A stretch of DNA of 64,000 nucleotides from Tubulanus polymorphus. Its lineage: Eukaryota; Nemertea; Palaeonemertea; Tubulaniformes; Tubulanidae. The notes below the pieces were generated by a model, which saw nothing but the letters and a program-made list of their open reading frames with translations, made no database searches and had not been told where the DNA came from. The stretch's first letter is position 1. Every line of letters begins with the position of its first letter. Below, one piece after another: positions 23,167-34,966 of this stretch. Position numbers and translations under genes: made by a program. The stretch is from assembly GCF_964204645.1 (NCBI RefSeq), contig NC_134031.1:10764501-10828500 (forward strand), given 5' to 3'.

Positions 23167-23499
23167 AAAATATCAAAGAAGAGGAAAAGTATTAAATATT
23201 TCGCTGTAAACTATGTTTTTGGTTTGTTTGGGTGAGTACTGGGTACTCTGGAAAGGGAAACAGTTCATGCCATGTGTGAATGGTGAATTCTGGAAGTCCA
23301 GTCCAATGTATCTGAATGATTGGCCCTGTGCTTTGTTAACTGTAACAATTGTTAACAGGGACGTAACTGGAATTACTCTTTCATACCTTTCAATCCGAAA
23401 ACAATTACAGATCAGGCTATTAAATCTTGGTGATTCTTAGAAGAATGGATTGGCATGCTTTTCTTTGGGAAGTGGCGCTGTGGTGAGCTCGAATACATA

Positions 23500-23655
23500 C
23501 AGTCTCCACTATTAGATTCCAGGCAGAAAGAGGAGGTCACCGGCGTCTCTGTAGTCAAAAGCCAAGCAACAGCTGATGCTCACCGCATAGCAGTAATCTC
23601 CACTACATGTATTAGATCCCCAGAATTGAGGTCACCCGCGTCTCTGTAGTCAAGC
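23500..23655 (+). repeat. Tandem duplication of about 96 bp
   Basis: CTCCACTA..TTAGAT and GAGGTCACC.GCGTCTCTGTAGTCAA occur twice, about 96 bases apart. This is a local duplication without a gene. Confidence 0.7.
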
Positions 23656-24837
23656 ACACTACAAAAACCGACGCTCAAATGTTTCTATCAGCGCGGGCAG
23701 TGACGACATGCGGAGCGTCCAAACTTAAATGGTCCAAAAGTCTACCTAAACTTTATCGTATCGGCACGAAATCGATTCTAAAACACAGATCAGAACATCC
23801 TCTTTCAATCCATACCACTCAACGGGTAATCGAAGCCACACGAACGGAGATTACGCGTTACAAAGTTAAGACGCCTTGCCGCTTATAGTATAGATTACCT
23901 TTCTGAAATAATCATTTTGTAGTAAAATCAAGGCCGAAATTTCGTAGGATACAGGTAGGCAGGAAAAGTATTTTATATATTTGGAAAAAATATTTTTCAC
24001 AAAATGAAAAATATTAGCTCTAAAATTCATATGATATCACAAATCAGTGGGTGGCTAAATATTGATTCTTGACAACCTTCTCCAATGTATGACCGCGGAA
24101 GCTACGAAACATACCGGTACCGTAAAAAAAATCGGTGTATGCAAGTAGATCATTTAAATCCTGGAGCGTGTGGATTGTAGCGCATTGTCTATTACTGATA
24201 CATACACGGTGATCGCTGCGTATATAAGGCGATATTGCCTACGGGACTGTTACTAATGTTATCGACGCGCGCTCTCATCACTGTGCCGCAAACTAGATAC
24301 ACATAATCGGGCTCTAAAAGCGGATCGCTGACGCGAAAGTCCAAAAGAATTAATGACGATAAATTATTTTACTAGTAATAGTAAGATAGTTTTCAGCGTT
24401 GCTCGAAGTACGAGTATCGATTCAATAGCAGCTAATGTTGAATCCATGTAGCACATGTACTCGCCGAGTCCATATCACTAATGCGTAAACATTCAATTAA
24501 TCCGCTGACACACACACCAAGAAAATACGGAAATTTCAGGCAATAAACGACAAAATAAATCTCCTGATATCTATACACGGAAATAAACAACTTAATCATG
24601 GAATAGGCCTATGTAAAGTGCTATTTCAAAAATGTATGCGTGGCACTATTTTAAGCGCGGACTAATACACTTTTACTTCTAGACAGGGGTGGCGCTACTT
24701 CAGAATTTCAATTTCTTTATTTCGGCAATATCTAATTAACCAAGCAACAAAAATTCACCATATACGAACTCAACTTTCCTTTTTTCATATTTAAGCGACT
24801 GTGAAAGTTTCAGACGCGTACGTGGTCAACATCAGAG

Positions 24838-25185
24838 GAAATAGTAAGTTCTCAATTACCTTCTGTTGCTGGCCGAATTAAAGATTTTTTCTCCTTCTGG
24901 GAGACTTTAACTTCTGACAAATCAATTTTGAATTTGGTTTTGGGTTATAACATTGAATGGAATTCTATGCCTCCTAATCAATTTTTTCCATCGCGTTCAA
25001 TTAAATTTAATGAGGTTGAAACTTCTGCTATTTACTCACTATCATCAGATTTTAACTCCTTTGGAGCTCCTGAGATTGACCTGTTTGCCCTGGAAGTGAT
25101 CTCTTCATACTTGCAGTATCCTTGCCCTGAAATCCCTCACTCTGACGTAATTCGTAGAATTACAATCAAACATCTCCTTACCTAG
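24838..25185 (+). pseudogene. Internally deleted DIRS-like RT fragment
   Basis: The translated stretch begins with the start of a DIRS-type reverse transcriptase domain (VAGRIKDFFSFWETLTS; compare 62,290-62,335). It jumps after the residues matching about 62,470 to a piece matching 63,785-63,800 (PEIDLFA) and then a short unrelated tail to a stop. Most of the polymerase and RNase H are deleted. It is a relative of the element at the right edge of the window. Confidence 0.75.
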
Positions 25186-25874
25186 GTAAGTATCATTTAA
25201 TTTTCTAAGCAATTTAGGCCCAAGCTTAGAACGTCTTTAAATGTGACACCATGTCTTCGAATGACCATTCGACAATCGAAATGTGGGTCAATTCATGCAT
25301 GGCTGTGTGCACGCAGTAAAAACACTAATCTGCTCAGTGGGAAGCATTATCTACATGTAATTGATACATAAATGGTTAACGGTTAACACATAATTGCTGA
25401 CAATGCAATGGACTCACGTCGTGCACTAAGTATTAAAAATATCAAAATCATCAGTGTTGCAAACTAAATACAAGAAGCCGGGCTCCAACGATTGCTAACG
25501 TAAGGGCATAAAAAATGACGGGTTCAATTGATGACACTTAATGCCATCTTTAATAACTTAAGATTAGTTCTCAGCGTTGATCAAAACATGGATCTTGGGC
25601 GTGTGGTCACTGCGGAAAATAGTGGATGCACGCTACCTGCCGTGGCGCACTGATATTATTTTGGTGTTTAAATTATTTTTTTTTTCAAACAAAATAAACT
25701 CCATTCATCAAAATGCCTCGCTTGTTTTGTGGAATATGTAGTTAAACTTCGACTTTGTCATCAATATTTCTTGCGACTGTGATTGAAACTCCCACACTCA
25801 GTTAATTCAAGTGATATAATCGGGATGGAAATCTCAGCTGGCCAATTTATTTACGCTGGTTTTTACGTAAAGAG

Positions 25875-26345
25875 TAGCGACCGTCTGAAACTGCAAAGAA
25901 TGATCCGGCCTTATCCGAATTCCAAAAGTCTTCACTGCGTAGTGTCCGGAGCACTCCCCAGTCTCTCGGCATTAGCGCTGAATATCGCGCCGCGAGGCGT
26001 TAGACTATATCAGCGCACGCGTGCTGTATGATCAATATCTCCATGTACAATCATGTTCTGCATTATACACACACAGCGAGTGTATTGAGCGTTGCCGTAG
26101 TAACTCGCTCCAGCAGCTTGAACTAACGAGTAATGTTGATTATTTTATAACCAAATTTAAACATCAGAATCAAATTTAAACCCAGCTGCACCATCTACAC
26201 CAAGTACAGAATATATGTACCAATATACAGAAAAATCAGTCCACACAAACAGCTTAAATCGTCTCATAAAGAAACATTCACAGACAGACAGACATGACGA
26301 CGATGCCATAGATGGGTTCGCCTGACGATGAAACCCATCAAAAAA
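25875..26345 (+). repeat. Dispersed repeat R1, longest copy
   Basis: It contains both the block at 345-605 and the block at 10,780-10,965, which shows they belong together. It ends with the fold-back GATGGGTTCG...AAACCCATC and an A-run. Confidence 0.78.
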
Positions 26346-27168
26346 AAATAACCAAATATTTATTTGCTCAATCCGTTCAATTCGCCCATTAGTAGTGAAA
26401 TTACAGGCTACTGAAATTGCGTTTGAGTGTGCTAAAAATACCTTTGAGCATAGTGTATCAAGGATTATCGATTGGCCAGACCATTGCTACGAGACCCAAA
26501 AACAAAATAGCCGCTTTTTCAAACAGGCTTTGGGTCTAGGAATGACATCCTGCACATGTGTGGCTAAGGTTAATGATAAATGCTTAAGATTTGAGATGAA
26601 AATAATCATATTATGAGCCTCATACTGGGGCTACATATGTGGCGTTAGGCTACCTTCAGCTTAATGTCAAACTCACACTACCAAAATGGCCCGCATGGGG
26701 TGGATAAGGAAGAAGGGAATAAGAAAGTAAGGAAATATTCATAGGGCTTATGAGTTGACTGGTACAGCACGAAGATGCTTCATGTTTTTCTTGCCTCCCA
26801 TGTCCCTGTAAATTCTACGATACCACTGGTATTTTGACGTTGTAAACATTGGGGTATTTCTAGAACAAAGAAAATGCAATAATGCATTTCAGAATGAATA
26901 CGATTGATATCACTGGATGAACTTCCATTTCACTCCACCCACCCGTGTTTCGCCAATAGCATTCTATTTTAGCAAAAAGCTTCTTCATTAATGTGCAAAG
27001 CTTTTGCATTTAGTCCTTATGCACAGATATCACACGCATTGTCCACACGCGTTTTAAACACTGGATGAAAAATAGCCACCAGTCACAACCTGTTGACAAA
27101 AGTGCACAATCTCTATAGGGGCCTATAAACATCCCCTATGGAGCTGCTGTCAAGGTAAAAATACTTAC

Positions 27169-27263
27169 TATTTGAAGCTGAAGCACCAATGTAATGCGCC
27201 GACAATGCCACAAAATAATGAAAAAATTCATCATAATCGCCTGAATTGAGAATTTCTTCTTTT
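27169..27263 (-). CDS. Host gene H1, exon 1 of the visible set
   Basis: The 95-bp minus-strand exon has acceptor ATTATTTACAG and donor A|GTAAGTAT. It encodes KEEILNSGDYDEFFHYFVA and onward, ending one base into a codon that the 20,023 exon completes. Upstream exons and the promoter were not found with confidence. Five exons in compatible phase (27.26, 20.02, 19.53, 19.26 and 11.42 kb) make a real host gene likely, though partial. Confidence 0.72.
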
Positions 27264-27269
27264 CTGTAA

Positions 27270-28860
27270 ATAATATGAAAATTTCAAAGTAAACAAGAAA
27301 CCCATTGGCAGTGCTAGGCCTACTAGAAGACTCGACTGTTACAACAAAACCTCACTATAGTGAACAAATTACTACTTCACTACAAGGAGGTATAATGCAA
27401 CTCTGTACCAGAAAAAAATGTTCACTGTTCACAATCAGGTGTCCAATATAGGGAGGTACTGATGTATTATGTATTCCATATAGGAAAATTTTATGACCGA
27501 GCAAATGTTGCTTGAAGGAATTGGATGGCCTAGCTCAGCCAGATTTGATAGTTCTTCAAAATCACAGGTGGCCTAAAAATGACAAACCAGAAAGCTAATT
27601 GAATTCTTAAATTAAGTCTACCACACATGGGAGGTAGAGTATGCGTTTCATACATGAATGTCCACAACTTCTGTTAAATCAATGTAGAAAACAAGGAAGC
27701 TTTGGATTAAACGCTCACGACATCTTTCTATTAGGCCAGGCTTTTTTATTTTGTTGGTTTACGGATAAGGTAGGTTTAACACGTTCGCTGCCACCTAGCG
27801 GTTTAAGGTCCGGTCGCAATTGCCGACGCTAATTTTTGACATTATACAATTGATATGCTGCCAGCACTATTTGTACATTGATAAATCAATACACTGATCC
27901 ATTCTAGTATTAAAAAACCAATAACGGATAACTCGTCACTGGCACTGGTGAAGAGATTCTAAATTTTTTTGTTATTTATCAAATTTAATGACCCTAAAAC
28001 TGCAATGAGTTGCGGTGTCGTGCGGATCGGCACGCACGGTCTCGCTCCGAGCAGCAGAGACATATTTTTCGCGAGAGAAATCAATTTTTGAATTGACATT
28101 TGAATTTTCCTGCTGATAGTTTATTCGATTTTTTTTCTGGCAGAAAATAATTATGCAATTGATGCATTTCAACGAGTCTTCCATTTTTTCTCTGGTACCA
28201 TAATTGAAAAATTCGTAGGTATTTTTCGTCTTCCTTTACTTTCTCAAAACAAAAATTAACACCAGGTCAAATTCTTCAATCTTGCAAAAAACCGTCTCAG
28301 TTTCACGATAATGTCGGTTTTTACATTATGGTTTTATTAAGATGGTTGAAACCATTAAAAAATTCCTGATACAATCCAAATCGAAATAGTAATCTTTTCA
28401 GCAGATGTGGCAAACCGACCTATCCCGGGTAGCCAAAGACAAGTTTATATTTAGTTAAGAATTGGGTCAAAGTTTTTTTCGTAGAAAATTTAATTTCATT
28501 TGATCTGTTCATCATAATTTTCCTAATCAAATTATAAGCCTAATTTCTTCAATAATCTAATACTCGGGGCCCAAATCTACAGAACAATTTCAATATCGAA
28601 ATAAAATTGATACATTTTAAGAGTTAGTAATCCGAGTTTCTTTACAGTTTCATTGACAACAATTAATTTTCTCGGTGTTCCTATAGTAGTTACTCTACTG
28701 ACAATATTTTGAGTGTTTTTGTTAGGCAGTGGATGTTTTGCCAATGCGGCATTATTCCTGTTAATGCCATTTTGCCAATGGCGTGTTCTGATTGGCTTAT
28801 TGACGCTGCGCATGCGTACTGAGGTGCGTGACTTAGAAAATTCAAGGAAAGAGAAGGAGT
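27270..28860. other. No confident gene
   Basis: Mixed non-coding DNA. A stretch near 27,560-27,485 (minus) is open and protein-like but its phase does not fit gene H1. A GC-rich patch near 28,010-28,080 might mark a promoter. Nothing else is supported. Confidence 0.4.
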
Positions 28861-28862
28861 TA

Positions 28863-28950
28863 GAGAAAATAACAGCAGAGAGCGAGATTCGAGCCCGTAC
28901 CAGCAGATTGCTAGTCGAGCGTCTTTCCACTAGACCATCGGGCTCACTCA
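28863..28950 (-). repeat. tRNA-like SINE head or tRNA pseudogene
   Basis: On the minus strand the stretch reads GATGGTCTAGTGGAAAGACG, a good A-box and D-arm, and later GGCTCGAATC, a B-box-like T-arm. The anticodon stem does not pair, so it is not a working tRNA. A related tRNA-like piece with GTGGAAAGACGCCGAG and GGTTCGAATCCCC lies at about 44,575-44,640. Confidence 0.55.
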
Positions 28951-28984
28951 AATCCACCTGCAAGTTTTCACTACATATATCCTC

Positions 28985-29095
28985 ACTTTACCCTAACCCT
29001 ATCCCTAGGGGTCAAAACGGACCCTAAACCTCACCCTAACCCTCTGGACCCTCTAAACCCTAACCCTAACGAAACCCTAACCCTAAAGCGAATAT
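28985..29095 (-). repeat. Interstitial telomere-like repeats (CCCTAA)n
   Basis: About a dozen CCCTAA or CCCTAAA words in degenerate array (for example ACCCTAACCCTAACGAAACCC). This is the animal TTAGGG telomere repeat, located inside a chromosome or near a repaired break. Confidence 0.85.
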
Positions 29096-29961
29096 AATGA
29101 TGTTATTGTTATATTCTATTACTACATCTTACTATATATAGCCATTGGCAAAATAGCGTTTACTAAAATAATGCTGCATGGCAAAATATCCACTTCCTTT
29201 TTTTTTACACTCCATACGTGAACGAGTGTTTTCGAATCGCTATGATTTCTTAATCTGCAAATTAAATCAAGCTGCAGTGACGAAGCGTCGATCACTTAGA
29301 TTTTATCTATTACATATTATATACTACTAGAGTAATACCCGTGTAAATCACGGGTGATTCCTTTGGCCCAGAACTTCAAAATGTTCAATTTATTCGCAAT
29401 GGAATTAAGTCAGACCATTTAAAATCTATGTGTTCATGCCCGTGGAGACCCTATGAGCTTTGTTGACCTGTACCCGTGGAGACCGGGAACTATCGGAGGT
29501 AAACAAAATATATCCATTGCGATATGATTATGATCAAACATATAATTCATAGACAAAAAATGCATTTGAATGTAAGTTATCCTCAAATATTTTTCGTATC
29601 ATAGTTTCCATCTTAGATGTTTCAGGTTCGCATTCAGTCAAATAGGAAGCGTTAAGCCACGTGACTGTCCCAACTTTCTGGCTGGCACGACTTGAAGGGC
29701 GTTTCATCCGGTGATTTTATATAATAGTAAAGCGTCACGACTGTCTGATAATGATCCCTAACGACCAATTGTTTATCGGAACTTTATAGCGGATAAATAA
29801 ACAATATAAACACAAGGTATTTCCGTGATATTTAGAATTTACTTGCAGTTCATATTTAGCGCCATTCTCGCGAGATCATCAACAACGCGGAAATAAAATC
29901 CAAGCCCATCGCCAAACCCCTGTAATTTCCTTAATTCCGCTACTACAATGACCAATAAATC

Positions 29962-31045
29962 ATAGTCAGTAACCTGTCTGTGGTTTAGTTTCACGATCGG
30001 ATATTTTCACAAACCAATCAGGAATGGGAAGGTCATTTTTGTATGCAGTCTTCGTGAGTCAATTTGACTCACAAGTAATTTGCCTGGCATTTCATTGTCT
30101 CTTAAGATATCAATCTAATGTTTGTTGTAATCAACGCACAACAGATTCGTAGTTTGTTTGATACCTGTGTAACACCTCACCTGACGATTTTAATCCATGT
30201 GCAAATTGGCCATTTAGTGAGAGTAAATTTCTGTCAATTCAACGGCGGCCATTTTGAAAACTTGTGGAGGGTGCTGGCACCTGTGGACTGAGGCCAAGAG
30301 AACAGCACAAACTAACGAAACAAAACGACCAAATTGAAAAAATTAAGAAATCAACCAAGCCAAAATTCTGATAATTTGGGGCTGATTTCCTCGATTCAAA
30401 CCGACAGGTCGGCCATGTTTCCGCACTAATTACCACCTAAAAACATCTGAATAAATATATCTCAATAAATTTAATTGAATTGACAAAATTTCGTTTTTGG
30501 GCATATAACTTTTCTTCATCAGAACATCTTTAAATCAATAGCTAAGTATGAAAATAATGCAAAGATACGCCTCATTTTCAGAGATGGTTATGTTTGAAAA
30601 CATGGTTTTTTGCAAAGTTTTAATGTCATGACATTTCAGTGGAGGGTTAGAAACTTTGATTGACATCCAATATGGCGTTGTTGACGTCGCGAATTGGCGA
30701 ATTTACACGCAATTTAGGGCCCAAAATAACAAGATTTTATCATCCTAGAAAAAATTATTTTCCTTGGTCAAAAGTTACTGATTTTGAATCCCTAGACCTC
30801 CCTGATAATAAATATGCTGAAATAAAAATTTTTGGGAGGGGGGTACGAAAGTGCAATAGCGCCCATTTTTCTTCATCCAGAATTAATTATTTGATTATTT
30901 ACCATAGAAAGCACGAAGGTTTGAAATATATGCTGGAAAACCATCAAAAATAAAAATTGTCGTTTCGGCTTGGAAGTTTTATTTAGGCCTAAATCCTTGT
31001 AGGTCACCTTGACTATCATGCCACATGTATGCAATACAGAGAAAT
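29962..31045 (-). repeat. Host repeat XY, copy 2, part Y
   Basis: This is the inverse copy of 9,025-9,563 with an extra block at about 30,370-30,870. It abuts element B at 31,059, and the X part follows on the other side of B at 40,712. Confidence 0.85.
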
Positions 31046-32546
31046 GGCGGCCAATGGTAGGCATGTTCATGTCTGCGCGGGGCGCCACTATCGATTGTGA
31101 CGACCATTATTGATTAGGAAAAGTGTGATGCGCGTTTTTACTACGCGTTTTGACATCGCGTCGTAAAATCATTCATAAAACCTGTCTATCAATGCAAATG
31201 AGCTAAAATCTTTTGGAATCAACCAATAAGATCGATCTTTATCACTTGGGGGTTGGTTTAGTGTATAAATCCGCATTTTAGTCGAAGAAAATAGAAATCG
31301 AAATATACCCTTTTTCAAGAGCAAAATTCGTCAGCTTAGGACCCGGAATAAGCTACGAATCATCAGGAATCGGAAGGTTTAGGATCTTAAAATTCAAATA
31401 CTGAAGACCGCATGATTTTATTTCGTGTCGGAGCTGAGCGATCGCTGCCGGAAAAGTCGATGTCTAAGTTTTGCGTTGAAGCGAGCGATACAAAATGGCG
31501 GCCGGCACTTGTTATTGAATGATGACGCGCCGCACTGCTCGTGATGAGATCAATATTCAACAATCATTCATCAGTCTAGCGGTGAATTATTGTATTTATT
31601 TTCCGATTCGTAATTATTCATCACTATATTTCTGAATATTAGGACAGATTTAGCGAAATGATCGGCAAAAAAATTTTTTTTGCGCGCGCATCACCACTAC
31701 GCTCCCGTCAGTAAAGCGGCTGTTGAAAGAGGGAGGCGTCTAATGGGATGAATTGAGGCTTGTGACGGGCAAAAATAGAGGCGCGTGATGGGACAATGAG
31801 GCGCCCGAGGGGATTTTCCAAAAGCAGCAAAATTTAAATATATATAAAATATTGTTGAAATTTAGCTCAAAACAGAACAAATGGATTATTATTTAGTTAT
31901 TATTAGTAGTATTATTACTATTGCTTGGTTTATGTTTCTAAACTGATTGATTTTATTATGATATCATGAATATATTTCAAATTTCAGCGTTTTGAGCTAG
32001 GCCAAGCCTAATTTTCTGCTTTTCATAACTAAAATTCATTTAGCAAATAATATATAAAATTGGTATACTTAAATCAATTTGCAATAGGAGCCTATGGCTA
32101 TAGACCTAACTGACAGGCCTTGAAAATCATGTTTATTCATTTCAAAAATTATGTAGTGAAAAAAATAATTTCATCTGAAATCATATCAATATTTCTCAAT
32201 ATTTCACATTTTTTCTTGCCGTTACCATGGAAACCTAATAATAATAATAATCTATATAATAATAGATATTCCTAGATAAACTTAGGGCAAATGTAAACTA
32301 TTGATAACTAGTTATTCTATCCCCTTTCTACATCTTAACTTTTGATCTAACATCGATATTTTCATTATTTTCCCATTTTTCGGCTGGTTTCCATGGAAAC
32401 CATAGGCATTTGGAATCAGATAAAAATTTTGGGTCTTTCAACTGTCACCTGAAAGTACTATGAGTGTATTGCTCTTTAAATTTCTAGTCTATCTCTTTTA
32501 GTTTAAGAGATATTGAAGTTTGTTTACATGAAATATTGCCTTCTTA

Positions 32547-32927
32547 GATCACAGTTTTTGTGTATTGAAACATGAAGACACTTTTCGCTCAAATTTTCAA
32601 ACTTCAATTTGCGATATCTCGAAAATTACTGAAGATAATTCAAAAATTTAAAAAGGATATTGTTATTTGAGCACTCCCCATTCCCCTTTCTTTCAGTAAG
32701 ATTGGAGCTATTTGAATTTTTTATGGATATAGCTAGGTATATCCATAAAAAATTCAAATTGCCCCAATCTTACTGAGACAAAGCTTATTGGAATAAGGAA
32801 GGCTCAAATAACAATATGCTTTTTAAATTTTTGAATTATCTTCAGTAGTTTTTGAGATATCGCACTTTAAAGTTGGCAAATTTGAGCGAAAAGTGTCTTC
32901 ATATTTCAATACGCAAAAACTGTGATC
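32547..32927. repeat. 381-bp near-perfect palindrome
   Basis: Arms of about 185 bases start GATCACAGTTTTTGTGTATTG and end CAAAAACTGTGATC. The centre is at GGATATAGCTAGGTATATCC near 32,737. It could be a foldback element or a replication or recombination product inside element B. No frame runs through it. Confidence 0.9.
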
Positions 32928-32999
32928 TTTGTTGTGTAATTCGTGCACATATTTTACAGTAAAAGTGCTATATCTTGAAAACTACATATGATAATTACA

Positions 33000-34120
33000 C
33001 AATTCAAAAAGTTATTTCATGTGAATACTTAGACCTTGAATTTGAGATAGGTTAAATTATTTGGGGGTCTCGCACTTGACCCCAGTTGCCATGGAAACAA
33101 GTAAAATAGGCCTAAAAGTTGTTAAAACAGTTATTTTAAGTTATTTAATGTATTATACATGTCTAACTAATTAACCCCTGACAATAAACATAATCCAAAT
33201 GTTGTATAAAACTTGATAGATTTAATTTCAAAAGGGTTGCTATGGCAACAGTGTCAAAAATTGAGATTTTGATGAAATTGGTGTTTAACATAGGTTTCTT
33301 GGGTGAAATCAAGGATACAATATGATCATTAGCCCCCTCTGAACACCATGGAAGGTCTTTATGCTGATGAAATAATATTTTTAATAGAAATTATGACTTT
33401 TCGACTCAATTAAACAAGAAAGGTACGGAACAAATTTTTTTCTGAGAAATTCAGAGCCGTAATATTCTAGAATATCATTCTACATTAGGTTATAGTGCCA
33501 ATCTATGAAAATAATGGCTGTAATCAAAGGTTTATTCTCTAAAATTATCCTGGATTGAATTAAATAGATAGCCAGACCAAATAATCTAAAAATAACCTGG
33601 CTGGCAGGGTGCCTCGGCTGTTGCTAGGGGGCCAAAAAACTTTAACAAAATGTATACATTTTTTGTGCGCTCCTATGCGCGTGTACATATAGATTCATAT
33701 AGATGCTTTAAAATGAATTCGCAGGCAGTTTTCATGCTCTGAAGGTTTTTAAACCATTGAGCACCACTGGTTTAATCCAGAACTCATTTTTTGGTAGAAT
33801 TGTGATCTAAGGGTTGCATAATCTATGACTACTACTATTTAGTAAAACCAGAGTGAAAATACGGTTGAACAGTATGTGAGACTGAATCTAGTGGTTTTGT
33901 ATGGGCTTTTAGGGATAGAATAATGAAAATCCTTCTGCCGCTGGTACCCCAGCTACTCTTCTCGATTGCACATCTTTGGATCTTTTACATGCACTTTAAA
34001 AAAGAATGTACATGCCCGGCCTTTGATAAACCAGTTGGGAGCACTGGTATATTCTGACCTAATAACTTGGCTTCACTGGTGCTAAACACACCAGGCACTC
34101 TATCCAGCCATCAGGTCATC
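33000..34120. other. Non-coding interior of element B
   Basis: AT-rich sequence with no supported open frame or repeat partner in the window. The phrase GTTGCCATGGAAAC recurs in variants (32,225; 32,390; 33,085; 33,235), a weak dispersed motif. Confidence 0.4.
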
Positions 34121-34129
34121 AAAAATAAG

Positions 34130-34560
34130 AATTTGAAAGAATCAAATAAATAAAGAAAAATACAACTGAAGATTAATAAAAATGAAACTTAACAAAATAT
34201 ACTGGAATGCAACACAAACATAGGTTAAAGATTTGGAAGATTAAATATAAGAAAGAGTATATGTAATAAAAGAAAAGACATAACTAAAGATTAAAACAGA
34301 ATAAATATAACATAAAATATAAATAATTAAGGATAGACACAACTGAAAATTTGAAAAGAATTAATATAACAAAAATATAAAAAATTGAAAAACAAAAATA
34401 TAAATAATTGAAAAGAATGAATGTATAACAAAAATATAAATAATTAAAAATAGACACAACTAAAGATTTGAAAAGAATTGACATAACAAAAATATAAATA
34501 ACTTAAAAGTACAACTAAAGATCTGAAGGGAATTGACTTCAGAAAAAGTAAAGATAAATA
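34130..34560. repeat. AT-rich tandem repeats
   Basis: Irregular copies of ACAAAAATATAAATAATTGAAAAG follow one another. Open frames here are products of the repeat. Confidence 0.8.
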
Positions 34561-34868
34561 TATTCCTAGTTGATAAAAAGATAAGTGAAGTTGACCAAAA
34601 GATAAGTGAAAGTAAATTAGTTCTGTGAAAAATATCAACGACACCCCAATAAATCTGTAATAGATAACTATAGTAAATAAAATAAATTACCAAATGATAC
34701 TAAATTATCAGGGTTTTGTTATTGCCCGATTCAACAACACTTAGACTTAAATAAATTATACAACAATAATAAGTTATTCAACAACAATAAATACGAGTAT
34801 TGAATTTTTTTTAGATAAATATAACAATGAAACTCAACAAGAATAAATAATATTCATATTCAAATATT

Positions 34869-34874
34869 TATATA

Positions 34875-34914
<40 letters not shown>

Positions 34915-34920
34915 CATATG
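34869..34920. repeat. (TA)n microsatellite
   Basis: A run of alternating TA lies just downstream of the transposase-like gene. Confidence 0.9.
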
Positions 34921-34966
34921 TACATATTTACAGCAGGTTAATAATGTTCATTAGCAAGTTTGATTT

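Larger units (their letters stand above)
20247..26660. mobile_element. 6.4 kb TTAA-flanked inverted-repeat element
   Basis: TTAA lies at 20,243-20,246 and 26,661-26,664. The left end reads GTTGAAGGTAGCCTAACGCCAC and the right end, reversed, GCTGAAGGTAGCCTAACGCCAC, continuing for about 40 bases (to CCCCAGT). A TTAA duplication is used by piggyBac and Kolobok elements. No transposase was recognised inside; the interior is a nest of family G repeats, a deleted DIRS piece and repeat R1. It lies in the intron between exons 1 and 2 of gene H1. Confidence 0.7.

Noticed and set aside
27480-27562. Minus-strand stretch with acceptor-like CATTTTTAG and a protein-like frame
   Set aside because: Its only usable donor leaves phase 0, but the next exon of gene H1 needs phase 2. 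Without RNA evidence it is not included as an exon.
28863-28950. Functional tRNA gene
   Set aside because: The A-box and D-stem are good but the anticodon stem and T-stem do not pair properly.
28577-29027. Open frames of 128 and 104 codons on both strands
   Set aside because: They run through the tRNA-like fossil and the CCCTAA array and have no domain or splice context.
34284-34693. Hydrophobic Tyr/Phe-rich frames that could look like membrane proteins
   Set aside because: They are translations of AT-rich tandem repeats in element B.
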